Positions 19,383 to 42,800 of a stretch of 64,000 nt of DNA are shown piece after piece (position 1 is the stretch's first letter; the number at the start of each line of letters is the position of its first letter). The DNA is from Maylandia zebra. Its lineage: Eukaryota > Chordata > Actinopteri > Cichliformes > Cichlidae. The notes under the pieces were generated by a model that did no database searches, was not told where the DNA came from, and saw only the letters and a list, made by a program, of their open reading frames with translations. The stretch lies in NCBI RefSeq assembly GCF_041146795.1, contig NC_135177.1:21250560-21314559 (forward strand), written 5' to 3'. Made by a program: the position numbers and the translations under genes.

Positions 19383-21425
19383 TCAGTAGATGCTGAAGGA
19401 GGCGTAGCTCTGCTCACTCTGGCATGTGAAGTAAGCAATCAACTGACCGTTGCAAATCATCAGAAACAAGCCACTGCCTAGGGAAAAATGAAGAGTGACA
19501 TATTTGAAACAGCTAACCTCATGAAGTTAAGACTGATAGTAACCGATGAGCTGGCAGTGTTTGTCTTACCTAAAGCCAGCCACCACTGCCACACAGTAGG
19601 AAACTCCAACATTACTGCAACATGGAAACAAAACGTGTCATTACACAATGCATTTGGTTATTCAAGCATGCACCTGGGTAGATGCACCGATACATTTCTG
19701 CTCACCTAGGCTGGTGATCATTACATGCACCAGTGTGACAGTGAGAGCGTAGTCCCAAACCCGCCTCCTCACCACTGCGGCAAACAGAAGGCCACTGCAA
19801 AAGTAGGTGAGCTCCAAGGACAGGAGGTTCACTAGAAAAAGAAAAGAGAAAATAGATTATGTGTATAAAGCTGCCACTCTGTGTCGACAGCATTGCACGC
19901 ATTAGGTGTGCTCACCCAAGTATTTGGAGTTGGATTCGGTAGGTTCGGTCTTAAAGTCAAAAGGAATCAGTCCATCAAAGTGGTCCAACCTGAGATGAGA
20001 GATATGATAAAGTTACAGCAGACAAAACATTAAAGCGCAACCTATAAGTAAATATCTTAAAGTAGAATGAGTAGAATAATCTATTAAATGAATATCTTGA
20101 ATAAAGAAGGATAACCTATAAGTACAATGATCTGTTAGTAAATACCTTAAATAAAGTAAAATGACCAATAAGTAGAATAACCTAAGAGTAAATAGCTTAA
20201 ATAATGCAGAATGACCTATAAGTAAAGTAGAACATCTTGAGCATAATACGATATGGCGAAACAAAATAGGTCAATAAGTTAAAAATTCCAGAAAAGAAGG
20301 AGCTCAAACAGAAAAATTATGAATGCAATAAGTAGAAATTAAAGTAAAATATATAACAGTTTGAATGGAATACAATAAAACATACCAACAAAAACATAAA
20401 AAGAAATATAATACATTAAAGAGACTGTGCAGAAAACTATTACAATAAATGTCATACATTTAAAAAGGATAATAAAAAATACCTTATTAAATGTAGTTAA
20501 AGAAAAATAGCATAGCAGTGCAGTTTGTAGTCTGTTTGATGTGTGTGATTGGTGTAACTTTTTTTCTCAGATTCTGAGATTAATCTTTGAATTCAGAGAA
20601 AAAAGAAATCTCAGAATTCTGAGATTAATGTCAGAATATTTACTTTTTTATTCACAATTCTGACATTAATCTCAAAATTCTGAGGTTAATTTCAGAATAG
20701 CCTCACAATTCTGACATTAATTTTAGAACTCAAAGAGATTAATGTCAAAATACTGACTTTTTTATTCAGAATCTTGACATTTGGATTCTGAATATTTGTT
20801 GCTATTTATTATAATCATCAATATACTTCCAGTTATTATAGGAGACAAACCCTCCTTTCGATCCCTTGCGCGTGCGTGGCTCTCACCTGAAGGCACCAAA
20901 GCAGACGCTCCCGATCATGTAGAAAAGCGAGTAAAATATGAGCAGACACAGCAGCAGGTTGAGGAGCACGGTCTGTTGGGATGGATAGAGAATGGGGCGT
21001 AATTTAAAGATTCTTGTCCGTCAACGCTACATATTTTCCATATAACGCAACACGAGCAAACACCACCTAAAGCTGAGGATTGCACTCTCACAGTATTATA
21101 GACGCAGATCCCTGCAGTGGGAGGGATATGCGTGGTCTGTAAGCAGGCAGACAGGCAGGCAGGCTCTTTTATGTGCTGCAGCCCGACCTGCTGCTGGTTT
21201 ATAATATATAAGAGGTATGATATACATATTTAACGTGTGTGTTTACATTATATATAAAACAGCCTGTCATAGCCAGCTTATTCTGTTGTTTAACCGCACA
21301 TAATTCCCACTTTCGATCCACGGCTCACAGAAACGCCTGAAAATCCACAGGACAGTCGGATAATCTCACAGCACACGATTTCCCCATCTTACCTTCGAGT
21401 CGACCGCTCTGCCTTTGAATGCCAT
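19383..21425 (-). CDS. TMEM244-like multipass membrane protein
   Basis: Six exons on the minus strand join in frame to 152 aa: 21425-21393, 20972-20887, 19989-19916, 19831-19706, 19614-19570 and 19477-19383. The protein begins MAFKGRAVDSK. It has a hydrophobic helix (TVLLNLLLCLLIFYSLFYMI), a conserved-looking loop (GLIPFDFKTEPTESNSKYL), and further helices around LELTYFCSGLLFAAVV and YALTVTLVHVMIT. A Trp-rich segment (LEFPTVWQWWLALG) leads to a last helix with SGLFLMICNGQLIAYF. The spacing of LxPFDFK, LLSxExTYFxxGLxF, VWDYAxxVTxxHVxIT and MLEFP matches the TMEM244 family, whose function is unknown. It is somewhat longer than human TMEM244 at the C-terminus. An overlapping ATG at 21430 is in another frame. 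The gene diverges from l3mbtl across a CpG-rich interval. Confidence 0.85.
20020..20240. repeat. Degenerate AT-rich tandem repeat in a TMEM244-like intron
   Basis: Imperfect units of about 50-60 bp recur, each with a CCTATAAGTA-like core followed by AAATA.CTTAAATAA.GTAGAATGA. At least four units can be followed by eye. Confidence 0.6.
20565..20795. repeat. Cluster of short inverted/direct TTCTGA-TTAAT-TCAGAA repeats
   Basis: Variants of AATTCTGACATTAATCTCA and its complement alternate six or more times. Neighbouring arms could fold as hairpins. No coding potential is seen. Confidence 0.65.
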
Positions 21426-22089
21426 CTCATGGTTTCCCTTTAATGCTTTATTCCCAAATAACGTGGGCTGCAGCAGGCTGCACGACCTCGGTTAAATCCC
21501 CCAGCTCTCCTCCTAACAAAGTGGACTCCTACCACCACCTAGCGGCCAACAGGAGACGCGGAGCAGCGCCGCCGCTTTTACAGCCCAGCTGAACTCGTTT
21601 CACCTCGTATCAGGGCGGCCTTTTTTAATTTGTTTTTAACTGAAAAAAATAAAGACTTTCCTCTGTATGTGCCACTTGTATGTTGTCGTGGATATTTGTT
21701 ATATTCCCCAGCCCAGGTGTTTACCATTTGGGGGGATATACCTCGCATCTACAGCCTTGCCATTACCGTGGAAAGCCGCCCAGTGTGCAGGGAGATTTAT
21801 ACCGGCAGGTTAGCTGCTTATATTCTGGTTGAATATGAGTGATTTTGCACCCAGTACATACTTCCAAGCCCATGTGGTGACCAGACGAGGCACCTGTGTG
21901 GTCAGGTGTTGCGTTAAATTGATCATTTGTCACAGTAATAGATAAATAAAATAAATAAATCGTGCACCCAGCAGCCTCGCTGTGTTATGAAACGTGATGG
22001 CATCACCCTTATTGTAGTCGGATGATATTTCCGTGCATAAGATGTGAGATGTAAGACTGACACACCTCAGTACACTCCATCTGACTGTC

Positions 22090-22590
22090 TCGGGTTTAAC
22101 AGCCCCATTGTGTTCGTTTTTCAAGTGATATTACAGGCCTGAGCGTTTATATCTATAGTTAGCGCCGGTGGTTGTAGTCTTATTAACGCTTGTGTCCTGA
22201 ATATGTCCGCCCCAAACGAGCTACTACAGTGATCAGAGTGTGCTTAAAAAGTGGGAAGTGACCAGTTTTTGACCATCGGGGAAACCAACGGCTCTTTATG
22301 GGGGAGACACTGTGCTCCCTGCGCTCCGCTCATACACAGTCGTATTTAACGCTTTTATAGGCGGTTTAGGTCAAAGGGGGAACCCGGAGCCCCTGTCCGG
22401 CGGATAATTCTCGTTACACCGGCTCTAAATCGAGTTTTGGGGCGCGTTGTGAACGTACGCAGGCCCGGTATTGACCACCAGCAGTGAACTTAACTTTTCC
22501 GAGACCCAAAGTTGTGTCAGGCAGCGCGTCTTGCGCGCATGCGCACCACTCTATCCAGCTCTAAATAAGAGTTAAAACAGAAACGAGGTG
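22090..22590 (+). promoter_or_regulatory. CpG-rich shared 5' region of l3mbtl and the TMEM244-like gene
   Basis: CpG density rises sharply here between the two divergent genes. AACAGAAACGAG followed by GTGAGTTCC ends a plausible noncoding l3mbtl exon at about 22587, which would splice to 23999. The TMEM244-like start codon lies at 21425. Transcription starts are inferred. Confidence 0.45.
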
Positions 22591-24022
22591 AGTTCCACAA
22601 TTGTTAAACAATACGGGCGTTAATAATCATTTGTTGTCGTTGACGAGGACGGCGTTTGAAAAGCAGGCGTTCGTTTTTGTAAACTGGCGACAGTTTCCAT
22701 TATTTCCACTCTGATTTAAAACGGCGAGAATAAATCGTTTTTTTCCAAGTTTCTATTGAAGAAATTAATCAAGCAACAATGTTAAAGCTCGTAACATTAT
22801 CGCGGTGTTGTTACGAGTGTGCGTGATATTCTGTGATGTATCTGCATTTTGCAAATGCGTTTTCCTATTGTTATTAACCGGGAAACTTATTTATTACAGA
22901 TCGTCCTTATAGCTGGCTCTGCATCCAGTCTCAATGCTACGGCTAGCCCTCTATAGCAGCCCTCAGTTCATATGAACTGAGTGGAGCTAGCGACTGTTAG
23001 CTTTATGTCAGCGCTAGCTAGCAACCTGGGCTGACATTCCGTGACAAGGGGAAAGTGAAGAAAAACGGCCAGAGTGAATGAAAACACCAAGTCAGGAAAT
23101 TACACAGCAAGCGTTTGCCTTTGTTTAACGTGTAGCAGCTTTGCGGCATTTGTTTAAAATGGTAACTTGAGTAATTAACATAGTTTAAACGTGTTGGTGG
23201 CCTCTTCCTATGCTCCGCCATTTTGTATAAGACGAATGCTAATCATGGGCGCTCTTACATACACTTTATTTATGGCTAGAATAAAACTGAGGCATGGGAT
23301 GCAAAGTCTAACTTAACCGAGATCCAGGAGCTCTGATTGTTGTTTACTTTTGACACGGTTGTGACCACGATGCAAGCAGAAAATATAACCTTAATTCAGT
23401 GTTGAACATGCGTCGGGACTAAAACGTTATATCGTATTATTAAGCGGATAAAGACGTTTTTAAGTTTGGCCAGTGAGTGCAGAAAACAGTGTTCTCCTTA
23501 CAGCTGATAAACAAATGAGCCCCTCACTTGCTCCTTGCCAGGCAAGCAGTCGGTTTTAAGAGATACTGTTAAAACAAGGAAAAGACGAACTTGTCTGGTT
23601 AACTTAAAGTTGAGACGTCTTTCCTCTTCTTTGTCAATGATCTGGACTAAGGTTTACCCTAATGGGGTCGTTTGTGCTCGCATTTCTCTGATAGTTGGCC
23701 GGCAAAACAATATTATTATTGACTGTTTTGTCTGAAATCGAAGTGCATGGTGTATCCTGCACGCCAGCGCGCAGTCGCCATCTAGTGGTGATGCTGCGCA
23801 GAGCTGTTTACAAGTGCAGGGAGGAATAAAAACTGCATTTGTGATCGGAATCAGTTCGCTGATCAAGCCGTAGGGGACCGCTTGGCTCACTGCAGTTATC
23901 ATGTACAGGGAAACAATGGGCCTGGAAAACAGAAGCGTAAAAGTCAGAGGTGCAGACTGTGCGCATAATACCATGCCTTTCCATGTGACTCTTTGCAGGT
24001 TGGTCATATCAGCAGAGTGGGA

Positions 24023-35725
<11,703 letters not shown>

Positions 35726-37044
35726 AACACGACTCCAGTGGGACTTGTTCCTCGACGCTCGAGTAAAGACTTTGTTTGTTTTGTTTTTTTTAAATGTCCA
35801 GAACAAGTTTAACTTGTTGAGCTCTGTGATGGTACAGCTACACAAGAGAAACAAGCGGAAGTCATCATCTCAAAAAAACGTCCATCTCTCCTCCCTCCTC
35901 TCTCCTCTCTCCATGATGGACGGCCCTGGTCAGCCTGAGGGAGAGTTTTTCATCATACCCCGAGGAACCCTTAACTTATAACGTGTTTGTTTACTGACTC
36001 TTTAAAAAAAAAAAAAAGGGAGGAGGAGAAGAAGAAGCTACAAGCACCTTCAAGATTTCTTAACATTGTACAGCCAACAAATTGGATTTTGCGTCACAGT
36101 TCTGTTGCATTTTTTAAAAATCTGAGCTGTAATGAAACGTTTTTTGTGTTGCGACTTACTTGAGAACACACGTTGTTTGGTTTTTTTCTTTTGTTTGTTT
36201 GTTTGTTGTTTAAGCTGCAGAATACAATCGTGAGGCGGTGGGACATTTTTAAATGTGAAATTCAGTGGAGCAGAAGCACTATGTAGTTCATCTTTTCTCC
36301 TGTAGATGGAGAAAGAGGGCCACTCCACGGGCCCAAAGGGCGTGAGTGAATTTGGAGTTTAAGTTGAATGAGGAGGGAGGGAGGGATGGTTAAAAATACG
36401 TGTTTGTGTACGAGTGTGTAAAAGTGTGTTTGAGAAGTGAGGATGCAATTTCCTACTATCCCGCTTGTGTTGGTTGGTCATTGCGGGGCGGGGGGGGGAG
36501 TTTTTGACAAACAGGGCCAAGGGCTAACTGTTGAATTAAGGAAGCTTGGAGTTTTTTTTTTTTTAAGGTGGAACAAGCAACAAGCTCTGTTCTTCTACTT
36601 GTTTTTTTTGGGAACGCTCCATGAATATGAATGTTAAACACAGCTTTCAGTTTTGTTGTTTCTGGTCACAATGTTCTTGGTTCAGATTAACCTCTGGTCT
36701 TTTTACAGTGTAAATAGTATACAGCTACAAGAGTTTACTCCTGTTTGGATATGCAAAAGCTTCTCTACAGGAGAGGACGCTGTGGCAGTAAACTTTAAAA
36801 AAAAAAACACACAAAAAAAAGAGCCTTGCTTCATAGTTCTGGAGAAAGAGGAAAGAAAACACCCACAACAAACATGTTCAGTGTCCTTGTAAATCTGCGT
36901 GTACTTCAGCAAGTTGGAATGTGTACATCAGCAACTGTTTATATGCAAACAGCTTTTATTTATGTATTGTAATTTAAGGGGTTAATGGTACGCCATTCTG
37001 GCTCCGAGGTAGCTCTGGCTGTTTGGAAAGTCTGAATGGGTGAA

Positions 37045-37050
37045 AATAAA
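37045..37050 (+). terminator. l3mbtl1: Polyadenylation signal of l3mbtl1
   Basis: AATAAA in the context GTGAAAATAAATGAGATG is the first strong signal in an AT-rich 3' UTR of about 1.3 kb that follows the stop at 35725. Confidence 0.6.
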
Positions 37051-37430
37051 TGAGATGCACACTATCGGCTGTCCTCATTTGACTCTGGACATTTCACCCT
37101 CTCCCACACACTTGCACAGACAATCTAAAACTGCTCTACACTCACAGAGCTAGTACCAGGTTGGACCCCTTTTTTTTATTTTAATGGCACAGATTCAACA
37201 AGGTGCTGGAAACATTCCTTAGAGATTTTAGTCCATATTAACATGACAGCATCACACAGTTGCTGCAGATCGGTCAGCTGTGAATCCCCTTTTCCCACCA
37301 TATTCTACAGGCGCTGTTTGTGAACTCATTATGTTCAAGAAACATATTTATTATTTGGGCCTTAGAATATGGTGTGTTGTATGAAAGTTACAATGTGGTC
37401 AACAACACTCAGGTAGGCTGTGCCATTGAA

Positions 37431-38795
37431 ATCAGAATCAGAATCAGAATCAGAATACTTTATTCATCCCGAGGGAAATTAGGGGTTACAGCAGGCAGCA
37501 CGCTAATGGCGCATGCGCACTCACAAAGGAACCTTCTGACCAACTTTACACAAACATCACATTGGGCAGACATGTCAGAAGGTAGGCTGATAGGAAAAAA
37601 ACAACGAAAATACACTACATGAGGTAAGAGGAGGAGAAAAAAAACTCCACTCAGACTGAGCTCCTAGTGGGAGAACAGTTTGATAAAAGAAAAAACACCT
37701 CAGCACAAAAGCACATGACTATCAATACACCATAGAAACACGAGACAAGCAACAGGGCGGGTAAAGGGTAAGAGAGAGCCGGCGTAGACAGCGCATCCGG
37801 TCCTGCAGCATCTGTGCTGATCCAGTTGACTGCTATCATCCCCGGTAGGGCACAAGCATCGAAGGCGTTGGAAAGGGAGGGGGATGAGTGAGTGCTTATC
37901 AGTGTAAGTGTGTGTGTGTGCGTGTCCATAGTTTAGCTGAGACAGTGTCCTTCGGCCTATCAGGCTAAGTAAACAGTCCTCCAGCCAATCCAGGTGTCCT
38001 TCATGGGGCGGGAAGAATAGTCATCACACAGTCGTTATCAGGGAGTTGTTTTGGTGGGCTCCAGCCTTGGGCCTGCAGCTGGGGCCGTGGTGTCCAAATG
38101 TTGAATATTGTTGATTTCTCCTTTGTGAGCAGCTCGAATTCTAGCTCTCCGAGGCTGGTCTCTCGATCTCCCGTTGAAGAGCTGCGAGCCTCCCCATGAT
38201 GGTATCAAACTTCTGTTCCGTGGTGTTGTCAGTCTTTTGATTCTGAGACCTCACAACTGCAGTGATCCGTTCCGCGATGTTTTCCAACTGTCGCTCAAGG
38301 GTCTCATTTTGAGCAGGCCTCTCTCTGATGTTTCCCCTCATACGCTCAATGGTGTTGTTTTGAGCCTTCACAGCAGCTGTAAGCGTCTCCAAGGTGTTGA
38401 CCATATTACGTTCGTTGTGAGAGGTCGCACCTCGTCCCGTCGCTTCGAATCCAGCGGGCAGCCTTGTGGGGGTTTGAACAGCCGGTTCCGCTTTCTTATT
38501 TCTCTGATAAACCAGGGCTAAGCCAACGCCGATCAGCATGAACCCTGTTATCATGGTTCCGAATAGGTAGATATCTTCAGCGTCCTCGATCGACAGTCCC
38601 GCCAGGCACACGGTCCTCCAGTTCTGCCACCCGTCCATCGTGTAACCGGCAGGGAAAGTCCCTCCAGGGCACTCAGGCTCTCCCGAGCCCCGACTTCTCG
38701 TTGAGAAAAGGGTGTCAATAGCACTCAGAGACCAGTTGATCAAATCCATAATTCTCTTTTAGGTTTAGAGAACGACAGTGAGAGACTGTTCCAGG
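37431..38795 (-). mobile_element. Retroposon with hexanucleotide 3' tail and a novel-looking ORF
   Basis: On the minus strand the insert ends AATAAAGTATTCTGATTCTG and continues with further TTCTGA units. A poly(A)-signal-like AATAAA followed by short tandem repeats is typical of some non-LTR-mobilised sequences. Its limits are set by where the surrounding repeat breaks off and resumes. I could not identify a target-site duplication. It carries one open frame, 38749-38141. Confidence 0.6.
38141..38749 (-). CDS. Unknown protein with one membrane helix and coiled coil, inside a retroposon
   Basis: The 202-aa frame is uninterrupted. Residues 1-60 are Trp/Cys-containing (MDLINWSLSAIDTLFSTRSR, later GYTMDGWQNWRTVC). 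One hydrophobic helix follows (about residues 61-82, YLFGTMITGFMLIGVGLALVY) and then a basic stop-transfer stretch QRNKK. The C-terminal half is a heptad-like, Asn/Gln/Glu-rich coiled-coil region (LETLTAAVKAQNNTIERMRG through FDTIMGRLAALQREIERP). The start lies about 45 bp from the proposed 5' end of the insert. I do not recognise the family: it has no reverse transcriptase, endonuclease or capsid motif. It could be the accessory ORF of a mobile element or a captured gene. Whether it is expressed is unknown. Confidence 0.5.
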   Translation of the reverse strand: MDLINWSLSAIDTLFSTRSRGSGEPECPGGTFPAGYTMDGWQNWRTVCLAGLSIEDAEDIYLFGTMITGFMLIGVGLALVYQRNKKAEPAVQTPTRLPAGFEATGRGATSHNERNMVNTLETLTAAVKAQNNTIERMRGNIRERPAQNETLERQLENIAERITAVVRSQNQKTDNTTEQKFDTIMGRLAALQREIERPASES

Positions 38796-38999
38796 GATGC
38801 TCAGTTGGTACCAAGAGGCCACAAAAATGCCAGCCTCACAATGGGACCAATGCCAGGCTGAAGCATTGCTACAAGGCAGGATGGATCCATGCTTTCATGT
38901 TGTTTACACCAAATTCTGACCTCGGCATCAGGCTGTTGCAGCAGAAATCGAGACTCATCAGACCATTGATCCCATGTGAACTATGTAGCTTCAGGTTTT

Positions 39000-39260
39000 T
39001 GTTCTTCGTCGACAATGTCAAATGTCAGCGGCATCGTAATTATTCAGTAAATTTGCTCCAGACTTTTTTTCAAATCTGTGATGGAAATTTAATGCAGAGT
39101 CAGTAAGAACTGGAACATCTTGTTTAAGTTATTGTTTTTTTTAAAATCTAAGAGATAAATTTGATCACATTTGGCAGAGCCATCCGTAACATCACGCTGC
39201 AGTCAGGTCTCAATGGCCCACAAACCTAGAACTCAGTTGAGAGCAGGGACACCTGGTGTG
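39000..39260. repeat. Insert related to 39737-39970, copy 1
   Basis: GGCATCGTAATTATTCAGTAAATT, TGCTCCAGAC, AGTAAGAACTGGAACATC, GCAGAGCCATCCGTAACATC and CAAACCTAGAACTCA blocks recur in the same order about 700 bp downstream. This copy interrupts the decayed transposon. Confidence 0.75.
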
Positions 39261-39736
39261 AGCTTTCACCCAGAGAACTGCTGCTCACTGGATATTTTCT
39301 CCTTTCTCAGATCATTCTCTGTAAACTCTACAGATGGTTGTGTGGAAAAATCCCAGCAGATCAGCAGTTTGAAATAAATAAAGCAGCCCGTCTGACGTCA
39401 ACAACCGTGTCACGTCCAGAGTTGCTTAAATTATATTTTTTCCACAGTCTTGATCGTGTCTACATGCCTAAATGCAGTGAGTTGCTGCCAATGTGATTGC
39501 CTGATCCTATATTTGCATTAAAAGAGCAGCTGAACGGCTGTACCTAAGAAATCACTTGCAGACTATATAGGTGTGCATTTATTTTTTTTTATTTGAAGTT
39601 TGATCTGTTGATGTTCACTGGATATGTGTTTTCAGGCTGTGGTAAACATTGTTTGCATGCTGTGTTTTTGTGCCATGCAGTCATTAACTTCCATTTATTT
39701 CTGTATGTTACATTAATTAAGCTGCAGATGTGAAAA

Positions 39737-39970
39737 ATGCAAGTGGCATCGTAATTACTCAGTAAATTCGCTCCAGACTTTTCAAGTCTGTGATGGAAAA
39801 TTAACGCAGAGAGTAAGAACTGGAACATCAAAGCATCTGTTTCCTGTTTAAGGTACTTTTTTAAAAAGTCAGAGAAAAACATTTGGTCAAGAGGCAGAGC
39901 CATCCGTAACATCATGCTGCAGGCAGGTCACAGTCAGGCCACAGTGGCCCCCAAACCTAGAACTCACTTC
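39737..39970. repeat. Insert related to 39000-39260, copy 2
   Basis: It carries the same ordered blocks, in direct orientation, with small insertions such as CACAGTCAGGC. Confidence 0.75.
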
Positions 39971-40439
39971 CTGTGTCTTGCCCACATATGGCCCACATGC
40001 AAACTTACCCACAAACCAGATTGCTAATTGAAACACATGTGGCACATCGGCAGCAGGCTGAAAGTCACACAAAACCACTGCTGCGCATGGCCTGAATCTT
40101 ACACTCGTAACCCAGAAGCTTTCAGGTATCTTTAATACTTATATTCCTGTTTTCATCTAAGCTGTGAAGAACTGCAGATGAGCTCTGAGTGGATGAAACA
40201 AAATGTGTTTGTGGTGATGTAAAAGCTACATCTGTTGGCCCGGTGTGACTCATTCTATCTTCACCACAAACGGAGCCGTCGCTTACAAAATGGACCTGAA
40301 ACCCCCCATATTTATATCCTGAATAGATTTTCACAAGTTTAAACCGTTTTTGTTTGACCTTATCCACAACGCAAGTTACCACTAACAAGATGGACTAGCT
40401 AGGAAATCTGGGCTTAAATGGTTAAAGGTGTTAAGCATT

Positions 40440-41260
40440 TGGACAGTTTGGACATTGATTATTTTGTTTGTTTGTGTTTAATTAAGTAAGGGGCACTTAA
40501 TTGGAGCAGGATGCGTAAAGTTAGGTCTGTAATTTTTTGGACAATTACAAAGTTTTGTTAGTTTCAGTGCATTTTAATTTAAACAGTCAAAATGTGACTG
40601 AAGTGCAATGTTTCAAGTTTAAATAAGCTGCTTTAATAAAACTCATTTTAGGATTTACAGCCATTTTATACACATTCCCCCAATTTTCAGAGGCTTGAAA
40701 GTAATTTGGCTAACTAACTTAATTTTAAATCTGAGGACTGTTTGTAATCTTTTGAAGCCTCGGGCGGGCCTTTTACTGCAGACACCTTCTTGTTTGCGGG
40801 TCTGTCTGAATTCAGTTTTGTATTTAATGAAATGAAAAGCAGCTGGACAGAAATCAGGTGACTGACTTGGCCACTGGATAATGTCCCATGTCTTTGCCTT
40901 AGAGACTCTTGCGTTTCTTTTGCAGTTTGCTTTGAGTCATGTTCCATTTGCACTGTGAGGTGTGTCCAATCAGTTTGCAGCATTTGGCTGAATCTGAGCA
41001 CAGAGTATTCTTCAAAATTCATCCTGCTGCTTATATCAGCAGTCACATCCGCATTAAACACTGGTGACTCACTTCCACAGGCATACATATGCACATGCCA
41101 TAACACTACCTCCACCGTGTTTGACAGTGGTCCGCTTCAGATCATGAGCCGTTTCTCTCCTGCATTTCCATTCATGAAGCTGTCTCTTGATCCTGGACCA
41201 TGGCAATGATATACCTACATCCTCAAGAGTGTTCCTGACTCGGTTAGATGTTGTGAAGTT
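40440..41260. mobile_element. Decayed DNA-transposon-like repeat
   Basis: Blocks such as CATACATATGCACATGCCATAACACTACCTCC and GATCATGAGCCG correspond to a common teleost transposon, read here with many changes. No intact coding frame remains. Confidence 0.5.
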
Positions 41261-41754
41261 GCTTTTGTTAACTATGGAAATAACTCAGTCATCATGCCCT
41301 TGAGTTGTCTTCTGTCTTCAGGCCTTTCTTCTTTTCAAGGGTGTTCCAGGTTGTTGTTTTGTCCTCTCCTAAAATGTTTTGCTGTCTATCTAATAAGGTT
41401 ATTTATGTAAGCTTGATGGCCTCGCTCACTCGCACTGACATCCATTTTAGCCTCGAATTTAAAATTATAATGAAAAGCTGTAAAATACAAATGTAACACT
41501 TTGAATCAACTTCAGATGTTAAGTTTGCTCCATTTGTCATGAAACAACAAAGGGACAGACCTTACCTGGACATTAAACTGCTTAAAAGTCAATTGTACAA
41601 TTACACACGATGCTCTGAAAACAGGGGACTGTGCATAAATCCTGTAAATTCTAAACACGTTATGCTACATTAACAAAACAAAACCAAAAAAGCCCCGCTT
41701 GAATTAAAGTCTGCGCTTCAGTCACATGTTTGATGTAAAATATAGAGTGGTGGT

Positions 41755-42534
41755 GTGCAAAAGGAAAACTACAAAAAACGTGTCCTTGTCCTAAAAATGA
41801 TGGGCCTAACTGTATATAGACACACACATTTTTCCAGGGTCTCCTTAACAAGTGATATTCTATATATGAATGCTTCTGCTCAATGTCTTCGAATGGTTGA
41901 TTCTGTGTATCATGCTTCTCTGAGGTTCATCACTAACTGTAAATTTCAGACTCACCACTGTGAGTTATACTCTCAGGTAGGATGGCCTGCTTTGGTAAGT
42001 CGGAGGAACTCTCATTTATACAGTTTTATATATAAGGCGATACTTGGGTTGCTGCCTTCTTATATATGTTCCCTGCTTGTAATGAAACATGCTGGTCGGT
42101 ATTCTCTTCGTCCGCATGGTTACTTGTTGCTTTCTGTTCCATTTGCCCGAACTGAACTTGGTAAAAGAGCTTTTGTCCATTTAGCACCCTCGGCCTGGAA
42201 CAAACTGCAGAAGGAATGGAAAATGACTGAATTCATTTCATTAAGTGATTTTAAATCTAAACTACGAATCCTTGAGGCCAAGTCCATAACATGCAACTGT
42301 TTCAATTAGATTGATTGTCATTTTAACTGACTTTTTATTTTATTTGAATTTTATTGAATTTTATTTTTATTTTATTTGTATTCTTTCACTTATTGTTGCA
42401 TGTGTGTTGTTGCTGCCTGTGTTTGAGTAATTTCTGTAACTGTGAGACATCTGCTGCTGCCTATCTTGGCCAGGTCTCCCTTGAAAAAGAGGTTTTTAAT
42501 CTCAATGGGATCTTCCTGGTTAAATAAAGGTTAA

Positions 42535-42563
<29 letters not shown>
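41755..42563 (+). mobile_element. L2/CR1-like LINE 3' end
   Basis: The frame 41755-42309 ends in a sequence typical of the C-terminus of L2-type reverse-transcriptase proteins: RMVDSVYHASLRFIT, SQVGWPALVSRRNSHLYSFIYKAILG, then PFARTELGKRAFVHLAPSAWNKL. The 3' tail GGTCTCCCTTGAAAAAGAGG ... TTAAATAAAGGTTAATAAATAAATAAA is also characteristic. The element is 5'-truncated; the RT core is missing. Confidence 0.85.
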
Positions 42564-42565
<2 letters not shown>

Positions 42566-42763
42566 CAAGAAAATCCCACCTAGAACGAAAAGTCTCTCTC
42601 TCTATCTATATATCTGTGCTCATTTTATTATGGGAGGGTACGTTTCTTCAATTTTTGTATTTTATGCACTTAGAAAAACTTCTTGATGGGTGGTGATGAT
42701 CGCAGAGAATAATTTACCGTGGGACTGGCCTGGACCAGCCAGAGATTCCCACGACCCCTCCTC

Positions 42764-42800
42764 TTCACACACACACACACACACGCACACACACACACAC
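42764..42800. repeat. (AC)n microsatellite in the tmem200b promoter region
   Basis: CA repeat with a single CG interruption, about 90 bp upstream of the TATA-like box. Confidence 0.9.

Larger units (their letters stand above)
37149..39550. mobile_element. Decayed DNA-transposon-like repeat, split by later insertions
   Basis: Three blocks of one familiar teleost repeat occur in order: 37149-37430 (GCTAGTACCAGGTTGG to CAGGTAGGCTGTGCC), 38796-38970 (GATGCTCAGTTGGTACC to GAAATCGAGACTCATC) and 39270-39550 (GAGAACTGCTGCTCACTGG to TGATTGCCTGATC). The gaps hold a retroposon (37431-38795) and a second insert (about 39000-39260). Other fragments of the same family lie at 51286-51760 in reverse orientation and at 60488-60700. 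Confidence 0.7.

Noticed and set aside
23654..24007. 117-codon minus frame overlapping the first l3mbtl coding exon region
   Set aside because: Shadow of the l3mbtl 5' region with no recognisable domain.
41755..42309. 184-codon plus frame considered as a host gene
   Set aside because: The sequence and the tail after it match the 3' end of an L2-type LINE.
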